Shown here: piece by piece, positions 21,801-36,800 of the stretch
Layout of the letters: every line of letters begins with the position of its first letter
How positions within the stretch are numbered: the stretch's first letter is position 1
Assembly: GCF_963678635.1 (NCBI RefSeq)
Contig: NC_087070.1
Location: 43,074,988 to 43,138,987 of the forward strand
DNA: 64,000 nucleotides
From: Symsagittifera roscoffensis
Lineage: Eukaryota > Xenacoelomorpha > Acoela > Convolutidae
Direction: 5' to 3'
Program-made: the position numbers and the translations under genes
Notes under the pieces: model-generated
Databases searched by the model: none
What the model saw: the letters and a program-made list of their open reading frames with translations, nothing else
Told to the model about the DNA's origin: nothing

Positions 21801-24800
21801 AAAATTTTATGATTGCAAATTAGTTTGAAATCTTGGCTTGTAACCCAAGAAAAAGAGTCAACGCGATTAAAGCGAGATATTTCCTGCAACTATGTATAAA
21901 TCTTTAATAAACTCAATAATTTTGATTGATCAATTTTTTGATGTAACTATCGCCAATGGAAATTCTAAAATTCTATCGATATGTAGCAGTATGTATTTTT
22001 CATTCCCTATGTTGTATCTAACGGACCTGCAAAGTCATGAATCGATTCTCCGTTTGGTAGTGTTAGAAGAAGGATTTCACTAATAGTAGATTTTGGTAAA
22101 AGATTTTCTATTTTTCTTACCCATGGTAGTATTTTGGCTTGAGATAGCTCCGTGGAAATGATTTTAGTGATTTATCTTGGGAAACGTATTTTACTCCAAA
22201 CTGTCCATGGTGGCGTTTGAGTACAATTTTCATAATGGTAATTCCAAGGGTAATTGGAACAACCAATTTGCTATCCATGAAAATTGTTACGTTGAATTCG
22301 TGTTAGTCTCGGTTAAAATTGTGGAATTGAGTGCCAATTTTAGATTTTATAGTTTCTACTTTTTTGATGACCGTTACAATGCGGTTTAGCACGAAATCTA
22401 CTATGGTAGGCAGGCAACAATTGCCTTTACTTTAAGCAGGGAGTTCAATTTCAGAAGTGTTTTGCTAAAGCTTTAATTTTTTGCGGTACTTTACAACTAT
22501 TTTTTTTATGTTCGGTTAGTGAAGAAAATTCGAGCTAAATTTGAATACTGAAGCAAAGATTATAACTACAATGCGAATATTCACAAAAATAACAACTTTC
22601 AGATCTGAAGAAGAGCTCATTGAACTACGATTAATAAATGAAATCTAAAAATTTGCAAATTTTGAGATTAAATTTTTTGAAAGGCTAACTTCAATTATAA
22701 ACAAAACAAAAAAATTAGCGTTACAAAACTCAGGATGATTATATTTCAAGCTGCAAATAGAAAAGACGAGTTAGAAAAATTTTAAAAAGAAGACATCAAG
22801 TTATTATTTAATCTTGTGTGTTAGAGAATTGTCAAATTCGCGCAAATCGCATTCTGTAATTTTTGCAAACATCCCTTGGATTTATTGCTCAATTGATTTT
22901 GTTTATCGTCCCGTCAACATTTTTTTTGTCATAATGAGTTGAAATTTTGGTTTAGTAGTTCTAGTTTATTCAATGAACATTTTGTTTCGCTAGCTTTCAA
23001 AACTTTTTAGGCGAAAGAAACAGTCTTCCTTCCACTCATTCCAATGGAGTTGTTTTAAGGCTGAGCTGTGACTTTTATGTGATTCACTTGTCTTTACTCT
23101 AGTTTGTAGTTTTACTATAAATGCTGAGTTTTCCGTCAATTTTATCATATCTTGTCTGTTTTTTTTTCAAATGCTTCGGCGATATGGCTATTGTTCCATT
23201 GGAATTTCAATTTTTTTTTAAAGAAAAGGGCGTAAAAGCCTTCCAAAAATAGCCAGAATAGGGAAAATACTGATATATTGGTTAATTGAACCGAACAAGG
23301 ATCTGAGTTCTTTTTTGTTTTGTGGTCTTAGTTATTTTTTGATTGCTTTGAATTTTGTATCAGTGGTGAAACGCCTGAGTTGGTGATACTGAATCGAAAC
23401 CTTTTGATTGCATTCTGGAATACATATTGGCCATTTTGCGGCAAGATTTTAATTGCCTAAAATTGATAATATTTTTATACCCTTTCTTGACGTTCAGAAA
23501 AACTTCTTCTGGATGCGATCAAAATGTCATCGAGATAACAGTTTGTAAAAAGTGTCGTTCCATTATTTGAGTTCAGGACTTTTTGAACTTCGTTTTGCAT
23601 ACCGCCGAGTCCATAAAATCCGGTTAAAGTTTGGTAGACTCCCGTGATGTTCCCACCCACTAAACCACAATGACTTAATGGTTAAATAGTCAAAAGAAAA
23701 ATGACTTATGCTTTTTTGAGACCGAGGGGAGTAAACCAAATTTGTTTATTGAAATCATAAGGTATTTGAACTGCAACCTCATTCACCAGTTCGTGGATTT
23801 TAAGTCATTTGATACATTTTTTTATTAGATTTGTTCGCTTATGAACTTCAAATCTAAAGTTATTTTGATAGATTGCTTCTTCATAAATGCCGCGATGGTT
23901 GGACTAATGAATCTATATTGTCGCACTGCTCCAATGTTTTGATAATTTTTTAGTCTGAGGCATATAATTTCAGTTTTAAATGGGTTTCGTGAATTATAGG
24001 AGACGCGTCTGTTTTTTGCTGTGTTGGTTTTAATGGGTCAGGGAACTGTTTCAACTCCATCTGATTTTTTATAGTTCCTATCTGTTGCAATCATTGTCTA
24101 AGTCTCCTGAATACCGGGGTGATTTTGGTTATGTTCAGTCTCTAGAGCAACAAAGATTATAGACTCTTTGATTTTTTTAGTTTGGAACGGAGTAAAAAGT
24201 TTCTGTAAAATTTCCATTTCGGTTGATTTTCTTTCCCGAGGATGTTTCTTTCTTGGACTTGTGTTTAAAAAAAGAAACATTTTTCGTGGAACCACCCGTT
24301 TGAGAAGATTGAGATTATCAGTTTCCCGGTGATATGAATTGAACTGTCTGTGACACCACAGTAAAAACCTTGACGGCTTATTCTACTGGATAGATTTTGA
24401 GATAGGGATCTTGATTTACCTTTCCAAGGCAAGGCCTTTATTCAAAAGTTTCTTTAATTCCTTTCAGTCGTTTTGACATTTTAGATAAATTTTTTTAAAC
24501 AAAATTATTGTCATTATCGCGTTTTCCGGATTCTGACCAGCATTCAATAGGCCACAGCTCTCTTATTCATACGTCTCTATATACATCCAAATGATCCGAA
24601 CAATTATTGATCTCTGTTTTGTCTTCATTTTAACTTTTCACAATTTTTGTTTTCTTATCACAAGATTTATAGAATTTGGTAAAATGACCCTTAATTTTAG
24701 AAGAAGTACAAATTAATTCTTTCACTGGGCATGCAACTAGGTGTAATTTAGAAAAAGTACTACCCAATTTCAGACAACTTTGATCTCGTTCGATGATTGA

Positions 24801-27800
24801 AAGTTGTTCTCTCTTGAAATTAAAAATATTTTGCACAGGAGATCCTTTGATTTTAAAACTACTTTCAATTTTCATATGAAACATGATTTGCTTTTCGTTT
24901 TGATTGCGAAACCCAACACTTCTGAAGGAGGGAATGTTACAGTCAACTGTTTTTTTGTTTGTCGAAACTTCTTTATTTTATTGATGAAGATATCTCTGAT
25001 CCGCTCTGATAGCTCTTCTCCTGCCGTGATGTGACATTTTTAAGCTATTTCTGTGAGAGCAACCCAGATTTGTTCTGATGATTCTTTGTAACGATGTTTT
25101 TACTGTTTCAACAGTTTATATCTTTCGGAATAAGTTATGTTTTTCTCGCCAATGCGGTTGCCAAATACTCTCAAAATTTTTCGAATGAAATCCGTAAGAT
25201 TTCAACTTTTGTTCACTTTTGACCAAAGATTCTTCTATCTTCGTTTACCAGTGCAAGGTAAACGTTGATAATAGTTGATTGTCTGCTTGTAAATCCTCAG
25301 CATGTGAAAACGTTTAGTCGTTGAATCTTATCTGTTCGATCTAGTTTTTCTCTGGTTTTGACTTCTTCTGTTGTGCATTTTCGCCAGCTGTCAGATGCTT
25401 GAGCGTCGGGGATTGTGGATGATGTCGTTTTATCACATTTAGTAAATTTTCATTATGAATGTCAGGGGCGGATCTAGGATTTTCTCGAGGGGGGGGGGGC
25501 GGAATTTCAAAAAATTTCTAAAAATTTTTGTGACGACCTTTTTTTTTAGGTTGACCAAATTGATTTTCCGCTCTCCTAAAGCAGTAAATAGTCCCTGCTT
25601 TGGCCATATTTTCTGCGCCGCAGGCAAATTTTTGAAAAAACAGGTCAAAAAAAACTTTTTGGGAAATTTTGACAAAAAATAGCGTTTTTTTGGCGCGCGC
25701 TCCCCCTCAAGTTTAATATATATTGGCGCCGAAGGCGCTTTTAGAAAAAATTTAGGGTCGGTCGGCCAAAATGGATTTCTTAAAATGGATTCGGCCAAAA
25801 ATGGATTGTATGTATCCCTCTCACCTTTGAACTGTTGCTGTTTGGTTGCGCCATGGTAATATGTTTCTTTCAAAAATAAACAATCTCAAAGTTAAAACAT
25901 TAAAATAGTGAAATTCTCTTCGTCGGAAAGATTGATTAAGTCAAGATCAAAAACGAAATATCTCTTAACAGAATTAGGCATTAATAAAAGATAAAAGTGA
26001 CAATCACTGCAACGATTTAGAAAATTCGCGCTTACACTATAATAGAATCATGATCTGAACTGGGATCACGATTTCGTTAAATATGCATTGTCATGACAAT
26101 AGAGCCATGATCTGAAAGTTCTATAGGCTAACAAAAATGAAATATTTGGCCTTCAAAATCAGTGACGGTGACGGTGTATTGCTTTTAGATGGAGGCAAGA
26201 AAGAACTGGAAGCGTGCCATCCGGAAGGCCATGCTCATGTCGCGACTCACCACCGCGAAGGCCATTGACCCAGGTGAGAACCTTTTTTTATGAGAAACCG
26301 CAGTCAAATTAAACAAGTTAAAACAATTTTTAGTTTTTAACCAATGAAATTCACAATTAGTTTTGATCAAGCTCTTGCTTGTTTAATCTGCAGCAAATTG
26401 AATGATTTTTGAATGCAGAATTAAAGAAGACTGCTCGTATTAGGGCGAAGTTCTGAATGTTCCGACTGCCTTTCAAGGTCTATGGAGCAGTAATAACACA
26501 AAAAATATAAATGTAATAAAATTTATTTTGTGAAAATCATCCCCACAAGCCCTATTAAGTTCAAAGTGATCAATTTTGCTAATATTAACAAATCAATAAT
26601 GGCATATAAGCTTCCTTGAACCAATTTGGAACAATTTCTAAGACGGATTAAACATATCGCGCGTTAATTGTCCTAAACTTGTCAAAATGGCAATCTTTAA
26701 ATCCTCATAACTTTACGAAAAAAGATCACAGGTGAAATATCGTTTCAAATTTAAGCTCAAGGCAACAATAGCTTTCGAATGGTATAAAAAATTACCTCAA
26801 AAATGGCTAGTTGAAAATTCGAAATTTGTCAGAAGAAAAAACCAACCCCGAACACAAATATTCCGTTACTTTCGTAACGAAAGTCGGTACAATTATTTTC
26901 CTTACGAAAGTCGGTACAAAAAGATTGCAATTTTAGGACTGCAGAAAGTTTGGCAATTAAAACTGGTTTTTTCGAACAAAATTTTCTCGCCTTTCTCTTC
27001 TCAGTTAAAAATATATATTTTTTTCAATTATGTTGCCGCTCGAGTTGCAGTTATAAAGTGTTCATTGAGGTTGTTCTACGAAACTGCTCTGCAAAAATAA
27101 GTTAGCGGAACAGTAAATGTTCGCGCCCCCAAAAATTGTTTTGGCAATTGCATACAAACATGATAACCAAGTTTTCTAATTATGCTCATATAGATATGCC
27201 AAAACTATTTGCGGGCGCTAACGTTTAGTATTACGCAAAATCTTTTTGCGGAGCATTTTTGTAAAGCAAACTTCATAAACACTTCATAATTGCCACTGGA
27301 GCTTACGAAATTCTTTTTTTTCTGGCTGAGAGGCAGGGTGCAAAAACATTTTGATTTTCTAATCCGACTACCCTTCAACTTCTACGAAGTAAAAAACAAT
27401 TTTAAAAAAAAGATGAAATCTGTAAATATAACTAGAAATACTTTTTTTCCAAAATTCTTTTATGAAAATTACCTGTATTTTTTAAAAGTTATTACTTTTG
27501 CATAAATCAACATAATAATTTCAACAACTAGCATGCCTCCATTCAATATGGAATTAGATCGCGTTTTATTATCCCAACCTGGCCGAATCGACAATTTCCA
27601 GATTCTCATAATTTTGCAAAAAAGGTTAATGTTGAAATAATTGTTTGAACTTGAGTTCAGAGGAATCGTAAGTTTTCAACAAATATGAAAATCGTCGTTT
27701 TTGAAGAAAAAATTTTTTGAAGAAAAAAGCAACCGGAGCTTAGATAATTATTTACTTTCTTTTAAAGTCGGAACCAAAAATTATGATAATTTCTAGCATT

Positions 27801-30800
27801 TTTTTTTTCATTTTCTGAACAAGAATATCTAGTGTATTATAACCAACCTGCTGTATTCTACAAAAATCCATGAAAAGTTTATATTACTTTTTTTGTTTGA
27901 TATCATCAGTCTATTACGTCTTAGTCCAATAGCGTTATCAGAATTTCCTATGTTTCAAAATTTTTCAAACTGATCTTGAAGTTTTATCTATAATAAATAA
28001 TTTGTTGGTTAAATTTTTATCTTTGTCTTAGCGATGGCGTTACCATAAGAATGAATATGAAATTTAAAATTAAATGGCAAATCTTTTTCATGAGTTTGTT
28101 TTGTATTTTTTTGTTGCTCTAAAGTGTTTAGAGAAATTAGACTTTTTGTGTAGAATTAAAAGTTGAAGCGGTTCTCCGCAAAAATTTAACACTGTAATAG
28201 CTTCCAGTTTTTTTACTGGCTGTCTAAAAATATCATTTTGTTAAATTTTTTCTCCTTCTGGTACTGATTTTTGAGTTTTTATTGCAGTTTTTTGTTGTTC
28301 AACATTATTTCGAGAAATTTGATTTTTTGAGTTGATTTAAAACTCTGATTATTACTCAAGGAGAGCTTGTATTATAGCATAGACTCTCGTTTTTTCCAAC
28401 CTAAGCCGGAAACATTGTTGCGACAAAATGTATTCTTTTTGAAAGAGTTCGTTTTGATCAATAACCAGCTATCAAGTACAGCCAATGCTAAGAATATTAA
28501 CACAGGCTATAATATTACAAATTGCCCTTTAGGTTCAAAGAATCATGGATCTGTAGAGTAGAGGTAGGGAAGGAGACCCGTAACAAAATAAGAGGGTTCG
28601 AACCTGGGATTGGTCGGATGATTTTAATAAACTTTTTCATATACTAGCTAAAAAGCTTCCGCTCTATAAATTGAGGCATGTAAGTTAGTAACTTTTTTAT
28701 ATTGACTGGTACTGCTAATGCGTCATAATTGGCGTGCGTCACTTAAAATTTTTTTGTAGTCTCAAAGTTTTACTCATTCGGTTTTTCCCAGTAGCGTCAT
28801 CGGTCATATTTTTGCTTGTGTATGCGATGTGCAACTTCGCCTCTGTGTAAATCAAGCGGTGAAAACATAACTCAAGTAACCATTGAGGTGTTTCTCGACA
28901 GGCAAAAACCCCATGTCATGGCTCAACTCATTAGTTTTCAGGAGCATTTAAAAATGTTATTAAACTATTAAACTTGCGAACTTTAGCGAGCTTACATTAA
29001 TCGCACGCTTGATCTTTTGTTTCAACCTAAGTCGCAAATGATACTAACATTTGTGGTGGCACCTTTATGGCTTTTTGATAACAAGTGTTTTGACATTCGA
29101 TTAGTATCAAGTTAACACAGTGCGTTCCTTTTTACTTTATCGATTCAACCGAAAAAGCTGGTTTCAAACAACAGTGCAAATAAAAAAAATCGATTTCAAA
29201 AATTTTCAATACAATTCATTTCAATTTTTTTTAAATACATAATTTATGCTTAATTAGGTTTTTTGTTTTCCAACGTATTACATTAAAATTTAGGTGCGAA
29301 GATGCCGAAATTAGTTTTCACCGGGGTGGTTTTATATTCTTCAGTGAAACTCATTTTTTATGAACATTTCTCATCAAGTATTTTTTAGAGTATGAAAAGT
29401 ATTGATGCCATAAGCTCAAGTTTCAAAATGTTTTTGACCTGCGACTAAATTGTGTAAAAATTTTAATGTTTTGAAAATTGGCATTTGGGCCGATTAGAGA
29501 TAATGATTTCGCGGAATTGTTTTTGATTTTCTAGTAACACTTATTACCTGCGGCAATTTACTCGGCAAAGAAATTATTCCAATTTGAGTTGAAGCTAGCT
29601 AAGTGATCCAATTACTGCGTTAATAGATCTGTATCAAACCTTTTTAATTCTCGGATTTTTTTGTTAGAAAAAATTATGGTTGATTGAAGAATGTTATTAA
29701 CGCATGCATTATGTATTTAAGGGTTTGTCTTACAAATTCGCATTGGCATTTTTCTTCCGGTTGAAGGATATTGGGTGGATTATAAATAATGGAAATTGAA
29801 ATTTCTCTTGTGCCGAAAAGTATCTTAATAGTTATTTCCACTTCATCAATGATCAGCATAGAATTTACTAGAAGCATTTTACCTGACTGAAAATTGAGCA
29901 CTAATTGTCTGTACGAAAAGTGTCACTGCTTTGAGACTGACCCGCGTTTTTTTACGGCTGCTAATTCAAATTTACTTCAAAATCAGCTCAGATTTCTGTC
30001 AAATGGCTTCAAACATCTTCATCAGCAGTGATTTTTTACTGTTTAGAGCACCAATTAGGGAAATAAAAGCTGAACCAAGTATTTCTGAAATCAATTCACA
30101 AAATATAAATAAAATTTCAACTGTAGAGCGGCGAAGAGGCGGGAATTTGAGGTAAACTAAGTCCCTTCTACAATTTTGTATTGTCTGCGTTGACCTCAAT
30201 TGTACACTTTTTTGACTATTGTTCTAATAGGATAGAGACATTGCAAAAAAGCAAACGGAATAAACGAAGCCCTATGTACACCAAAATCTCCATGGACCAG
30301 GTTTCACGATAATTTACAACAAAAAATAAATCGTTGAAATAGACATCCGCAAAATTTGAGGAAAGCCGACAATTACCAACGCTAAAAAAACTAGTTTCAG
30401 CAGCGGAATTAGTAAGTAGCAACGCTAACTCCGCGCCCATTCCGCTGCGCTGCATTCGATTTGCTTGTTGTTCCGACTTTCGAAAAAAAAGGAACATTCA
30501 TTCTCGGTGTGGTTTTTTTTATTCAGTCAATTTTCGCCGATCGAAATAATAGCTTTTGAGAAAAAATTTTTATACCCCATTGGAGATATTGACTTCGTCA
30601 TATACCCCATTGGATATATTGACCCCATTGGAGATATTGACTTGGAGATATTGAGTTCAAACGTAAAAAGATATTTTACCCACGATACTTTTTTTGTTAA
30701 GTTCTGGGGGTTTGAAAATTGTCAAATTTGCCATGTTTTGGACTAAATTATGCGCACTTTGCAGTGCTTATTCAAAATGCTGAGAACGTAACGCAAACTT

Positions 30801-33800
30801 TTTGTACGTGGCGAATTATCCCGCTCAACAAAATCATTTTAAATTGAATTGAGGCTAGCTACTTGGTCGTATTAATTTCGTACGACTCAAAATTTTACAC
30901 TTTAATTTTGTCCAAAATTTAAAGGTTTTCAATATTTTCTTTTCCCAAAATTTATTTGATATGAATTACGGGACAATTGGAACATTCAGGGCTTTGGCCT
31001 GATGTACGAGCAGTCTTGTTTGCGTGTTTATTGACGTCATTGTCGATCTCGGTTTAGGAAGTAAGTGCTAAATTGTGCCACCATATAAATCTATTCCACC
31101 ATGAAGATTTTCAATAGACACTTTTCTATGAAATCCATCTAGATTGCTCGTATCAGGTCGAAGCCTTGAAGGTTCTGAGTACCCTTTAACTGGTCTCGAA
31201 TAGTTTTTGCTCAAGAAAAACTATCGTGGCGATCCATGGACTTCCGTGGCGATCCATGGATCTTTGTAGGCAGTCGAGTTCGCACACCACTGTGTTAACC
31301 TGCGCACTTTGAATTTTAAGCTGTAAATGTGATTAGGCTGAAAGTCGTGTATGGAATTAAGAAGGTCAATTAGGCTGGTCTCATTGAATTTGGAATGAAT
31401 TGCAATGAGTGATAATTTGCCACGCGTAAAAAATGCGCGTCAAATTTTCATCATCAAAATCTAAAACGAGCTGTTTTTGCTAGAATAGTGTTAGGTTAAT
31501 ACAGTGGTGTGCGAACTCGACTGCCTACAAAGATCCATGGATCGCCACTGAAGTCCATGTCCTTGAACATCCATGGGTCCACGATGCTCCATGGATTGAT
31601 CCCCCGAGAGAAAAATATTTTTAAAAACTGGCCTGAACAAAAAAATCACCCCAGCAAAAATTCCTGATCAAAAATTGGAACAATAACGTACATAATGAAA
31701 CGTAAATGAAATGCTGGCAAATTCAAAAGATTTCTTGTTCGTGGAATTCAAAGTTAAACGCGTTTTAGCCGTTGAAGCAATTTTAACAAAGAATCGCTAG
31801 TTTCCGCTCTTTGTCATTTAGTTTGCGCAGTTTTATCCTTCAAATTTAGTGTTTTTTTTTGAATTTTTTTAGCTCGGCTTTGCAATTAGTTTTTTGAGAA
31901 TCAAGAAATTTGCGCTACCTAACTGAGAAGTCCGGCAAATTTTTCCGAATCTCCTTACAACTGCAAAAAGATGCTTGTCGATGGAATCAAAATCAACTAT
32001 GGTCTCTAAAATCCTAATTAATCTTTGATTTTCAAAAGATTTTTTGGTGGGCTTACGAAAATTCAAAAGTAAAGTTTCGAATCATTTGTCGTTCGATTCC
32101 ATTAGGTTTTTGGTTTCTGTGAATCTTTATACAATATTCACTAATTCTAGAAAAGTTTGACGATGCAAAATTTGTATCCCAGATTGCCGAGATACGGCAG
32201 TGTTTGCTTTTTTAATTAATGAGATTAATTCTATTATTTTGAATGGCTTGAGCAAACTGAGTTTTTTAAATTTGACAAAATTTTTTATTGTGACATTGTT
32301 GAGGACATGTTGTCGGTGAATTTTGAGTTAATTTTTTTACCTAAATACAGGGGCGGATCAGGTTTTTTTTCGAGGGAGGGGGGGGAGGCGGATTTTCAAA
32401 CAATTTTCGAAAATTTTGACGACCTTTTTTTTGTCGACCAAATAGATTTTCCGAGCTCTCCTAGAACACTAAAAAGACGCTTTTTTGGCCAAATTTTTTG
32501 CGCGGCAGGCAAATTTTCTGCGCGGCAGGCAAATTTAGTATATATTGGCGCCGAAGGCGTTTTCAGAAAAAATTTAGGGTCGGTCGGCCAAAAATGGATT
32601 TCTGAAAAAGTATCAAAGGGGGGACCCTTTGGGTCGGCAGGGGGTCAAATCCCTGAGGAGAAGGCGTCCGCCCCCCCCCCCCCTAAATCCGCCCCTGCCT
32701 AAATAGTATAATTGATTTATAAAAAAATCATTAAACAGCATTTTTTTTCATTCGTGTTAAGTGCATGTTTTAGACGTTAATTTGTTTTTAAAGGCAAAAC
32801 AATGGCATCAAAAATGTTTTTGTATGATTTTTTCTGATGTGAAAAGGAAGCAAACATCCCGCTCTAAAAGTAGACGACAAATTTTGATATCAAAATGATT
32901 TCCACGAATGCTCAGGATGAGAGGTAAAAATCCCACCGCGATCATAAATTTAAGGGCAAAATTGACTTCAACAGTGTTTTGTACATGAATTTTACATGAC
33001 GCACAATATCAAATTACCCGCCCTGAAAGTTTTCGCTGCCAAATTTGACATTTCTACAGTTGAGAGTTTTTTATAATACACAGAGGAAATAAGAAACCAG
33101 TCTCAAAAATGAAGTTAAGGCCGGAATTGAAGGTTAAAACAATTATTATCAAAATTTTGAACCATTTGATCCAAGGAGCGGATTTAGGCGGGAGGCGGGG
33201 GGGGTGGATGCTTAATGTTTTGTCCCCCCTCAGGGATTCGACCCTCTGCCGATCCAAAGGGTCCTCCCCTTGTGCTCATTTGAGATATCCATAATTGGCT
33301 CAATGATCCTAAAATTTTTCTAAAGGCGGTTTCGGCGCCAATATGTACTAAGTGGAGCGCCCGCCGAAAAAACGCAATTATTTTGCTAAAATTTTCCAAA
33401 AAGTGCTTAAAAACGAAAACGCTTTTTTGGGCTGTTTTTTTTCAAAATTTTGCCTGCAGCGCTCAAATTTGGTCAAAATAGGGTCTTAGTAATTGCGAGA
33501 GCTCAAAAAACAAGACTGCTTGATCCGCCCCTGATTTGATCCCCTACACCCTACAATGTTCTTCAATCAGTAATCATGGGCAAAGCAGAAAAGGCTACCA
33601 TGAACATGAGAGGGGAAAATCAATTAAATAAAGAAGGCAGAACCAAATTGACGATTAGGTTTGAGACTTCAATTTGTAGGTGTGATTCAACACAAAGGGG
33701 CTCTAAAAGACGTTTGCAGTGTTTGCAGCACAAGATGTCCTCGAAAGTGAACAAAAACTCGAATTTCATTCACAAATGATCTTCTGAGCCACCTTTAGTT

Positions 33801-36800
33801 TTTCCATAGGGTTTCCGTGCGCCATTGTGACCTTTAAACCGCACGAAAAAACACAAAGGACAACCTACAAAAAAACAAATGGGGCTTAGTTTAAATTCAA
33901 ATTGCGTCTGATTAAAATTTCTAATCAACCTTTGTCAAAATTGGAATTGTTATGTCTGATTTTAAATGAGATTGGTAGAAAAACAATTACGCCTACAAAG
34001 AAAGGTTCTAATTGATTAAAAAGCGTCATTTTAATTATCCGCTTTTTGGTAGAATTGTCACCCCTATAATGCCATCCCCTAGAACCTAGTATATTGTACC
34101 TAGTAACGAATCTCCCCCCTTGCACACGAGTAAGAATTAGTTAGAGACCCCAGCTTATTGTTAATTTGGTCCAACTTGATTGCTTTTTCTGAAAAAATTG
34201 ACAATTAACGAGACAATTTACCGGACAATTACAACTCTGTCCTATTAACCCGGGTTGACCTCCATAGACCGAAAATGCTAATCATACAATTTCATACACT
34301 TAGTCTATGGAAAAATGCTGGTCATACAAATTTCATACATTTTTGCAAAATGAATTTAATCGAATTTCAAAGGTGTTTTATAGTTGTTTTGGTATCGAAA
34401 TTGGTATCTTTTCATAAAAAAAAGGAAAAAAATGGTATGAAAAAAATGCTACCCATACAATTTCCATATATGGAAATTGTATGATTAAAATTTTTTTTTA
34501 AATTTTTTTTTTGTGAAAAAAAAGCTTTGAACAATCAATTCTACTGCTTGCAAAACATTTAAACGTTTTTTGGGCTGCTACGACTGAAAACTTTGACTTT
34601 TTTTATTTTTTTTTCTGAAAAAAAACACTAGTCATACAATATCCATATATGGAAATTGTATGTCTAGCATTTTTTTTGATGGCGACGACAAAAATTTTTC
34701 TGAGTATTTTTGAAATTGCCCCCAAAAATTGTTTGTATTTTTTTCCAACTGCAAATTGATTTTCGGATTAAACAAGCATACTAATATTGAATTTTTTTTT
34801 CTCTTCGTAACTTTTTTCAAAAACGCTTAACACTCCTCTTTCTTTTGTATGACATGTTTTGTATGCCTTGATAAATGTCTGGTAATTTAAACATTCAAAT
34901 TTTAGAAATAATCATCTTTGAAAATTATTGCCAAAATTTAAAAGTTCACTACCTTCTCTATGTTAATTGTCTGAGACAGAAGTAAGACATATCAGGCTGT
35001 TTCCGATGCATTGTTAAAGCGAGACGGCCAAACCGTTGGTTACTAACTACGTTTGAGTAATCAAGGTTTATGTCATTTGTGTTCGGTTACGAACACAGCC
35101 AAAAAATTTTGAGAAATTAAAATGTACAAAATCAATATTTTTGGTTTATGGAAAAATGCTAGTTATACAATTTCCATATATGAAAAAAATACTAATCATA
35201 GACCTTTCATGCAATTTTCTGTACGTATGGAATTGCATGGAAAGTGTATGACTAGCATTTTTCCATATATGGAAATTGCATGACTAGTATTTTTGGTCAT
35301 CCCGGGAAGTGGTAAATGGCAAGTTTTATTAGTCTGAATGAGGGCAAACACTGTGATTTGCGCAAACACATAAATAACGTACCAAACCCTAATTACATGA
35401 GAGTAAATTTTACATAGCGATTGGAGGCGACGGAATTTTCAAAACATAAGAAAAATTGTTCAATTTTTCGTTGATGGTTTTTTGACGGGCAGTTGAATTA
35501 TTCAGTGTTTTGCCCTTGGCTCAGGCAATCTTGTTTAATTGAATAATCAACAAAAATTGAGGATGTTTTAAAAAGAATTGACGAATTGAAAAAAATGAAA
35601 TAAAATAGATTGTGCAACTAATTAATATGCAACTACAATCATCAACAAGGACCAAAATAATAGGTGATTTTTTCACCAAAAAGGAGCTGATATAGGTGAG
35701 TTTACCAAAATAGGTACAAAAATGAATTAAATCAAACGCAGAAACAACAATTTTTGCATAGGTTCTAAACAAACGTCCCATTTCTGTTGGCATAAGAGAA
35801 ATGAACAAAAACGTTGATTGTCGGTTTTTTTTCAAGCACTTCCTGGAGCTTGTTTTGGGCTTCCTTGACGAATATTGCTTCTTCGTAGTCTTTCAACAAA
35901 AGAAATTGCTATGCTAGTGTGATACTATAGGCCTGTTGTTTTACTTGAATTTCGATGACTTTCTTCTCAAGCGATAAGAACAGCGATAGAGCTTCATCGG
36001 GTTTTTTGGAAAGATTTCTCGACTTCTTCCAGAATAATTTCATCAGTTCTAGCTTTTGAACCCCTTGATAGATGACTTCCCAGTTCCTAGAAAGAAAAGT
36101 ACCACATCTCACGCAAGCTCTCCAGCGAGTGATAATTGGCCATGGTCAAAAAGTTACCGGAAAAATTGATCTTCTGCCGGCAAACTTTGCGAGGGCCGTT
36201 TTTAGAGTGACAATACAGTCGTGAACCAAATGGTTACTTATCCAAACGTGTTCTACAAACAAGAGCATCGCGTGGCTAACGCAAGTTAAATGAAGTAAGT
36301 TTGGAAAAGTTTGTGACAAAACTTTTCCAGCTTTCACACAGTAAGCTGCAACTCACCGTCAGTGAAAAAAAAATTGTAAAAAATCTTGAGCTGAATCAAA
36401 CATTCTAAACATAGTTTTCATTAGGAGCTGAGCACCTTTCTCTCCGTCATATTTTTTGACATTCTCTAGTGAAAGAAGATAAAGTTTAGCTGGAGAAACA
36501 ACAGCTCGAACCAGAAGTGCAGCCGCGTTTCCGTAAATTCTGCTTTTGGTTTTATCAAAAATAACGTATAACTTTTTGCCCTGCGACTTCGAAATCTTTT
36601 TTTTTCTTGAGAAACAACAATTTGTCAATAGTTCTTCCTTTAAATACTTTCAAAAGTTAAAGTATAACCCAACTCTTCTTTCAAAATTCTTCTTAAAATT
36701 TATTGGTGCAATTTGGAAAAAGGCGCTTTGCATTCACTTCGGCTAAAATTTTTGCCCATTCTTAGAACAATTGTCGCTCAGAAAACTAACAGTCGTCTGC

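Larger units (their letters stand above)
20886..26188 (+). other. 5.3-kb intron of the membrane-protein gene
   Basis: Intron between exons 5 and 6. It contains about 2 kb of featureless AT-rich DNA, an antisense relic of a Ty3/gypsy-like retroelement (about 22900-25430) and one MITE (25463-25800). Confidence 0.7.

Noticed and set aside
25439..25873. 144-codon minus-strand frame with Lys/Pro-rich product
   Set aside because: It is the reverse strand of a MITE; the same pseudo-protein arises from other copies (15777, 18629, 32307).
28560..28620. Polymerase III B-box-like GGGTTCGAACCTGG, possible tRNA or SINE head
   Set aside because: The stem around TTCGAAC does not pair and there is no convincing A box at the right spacing.
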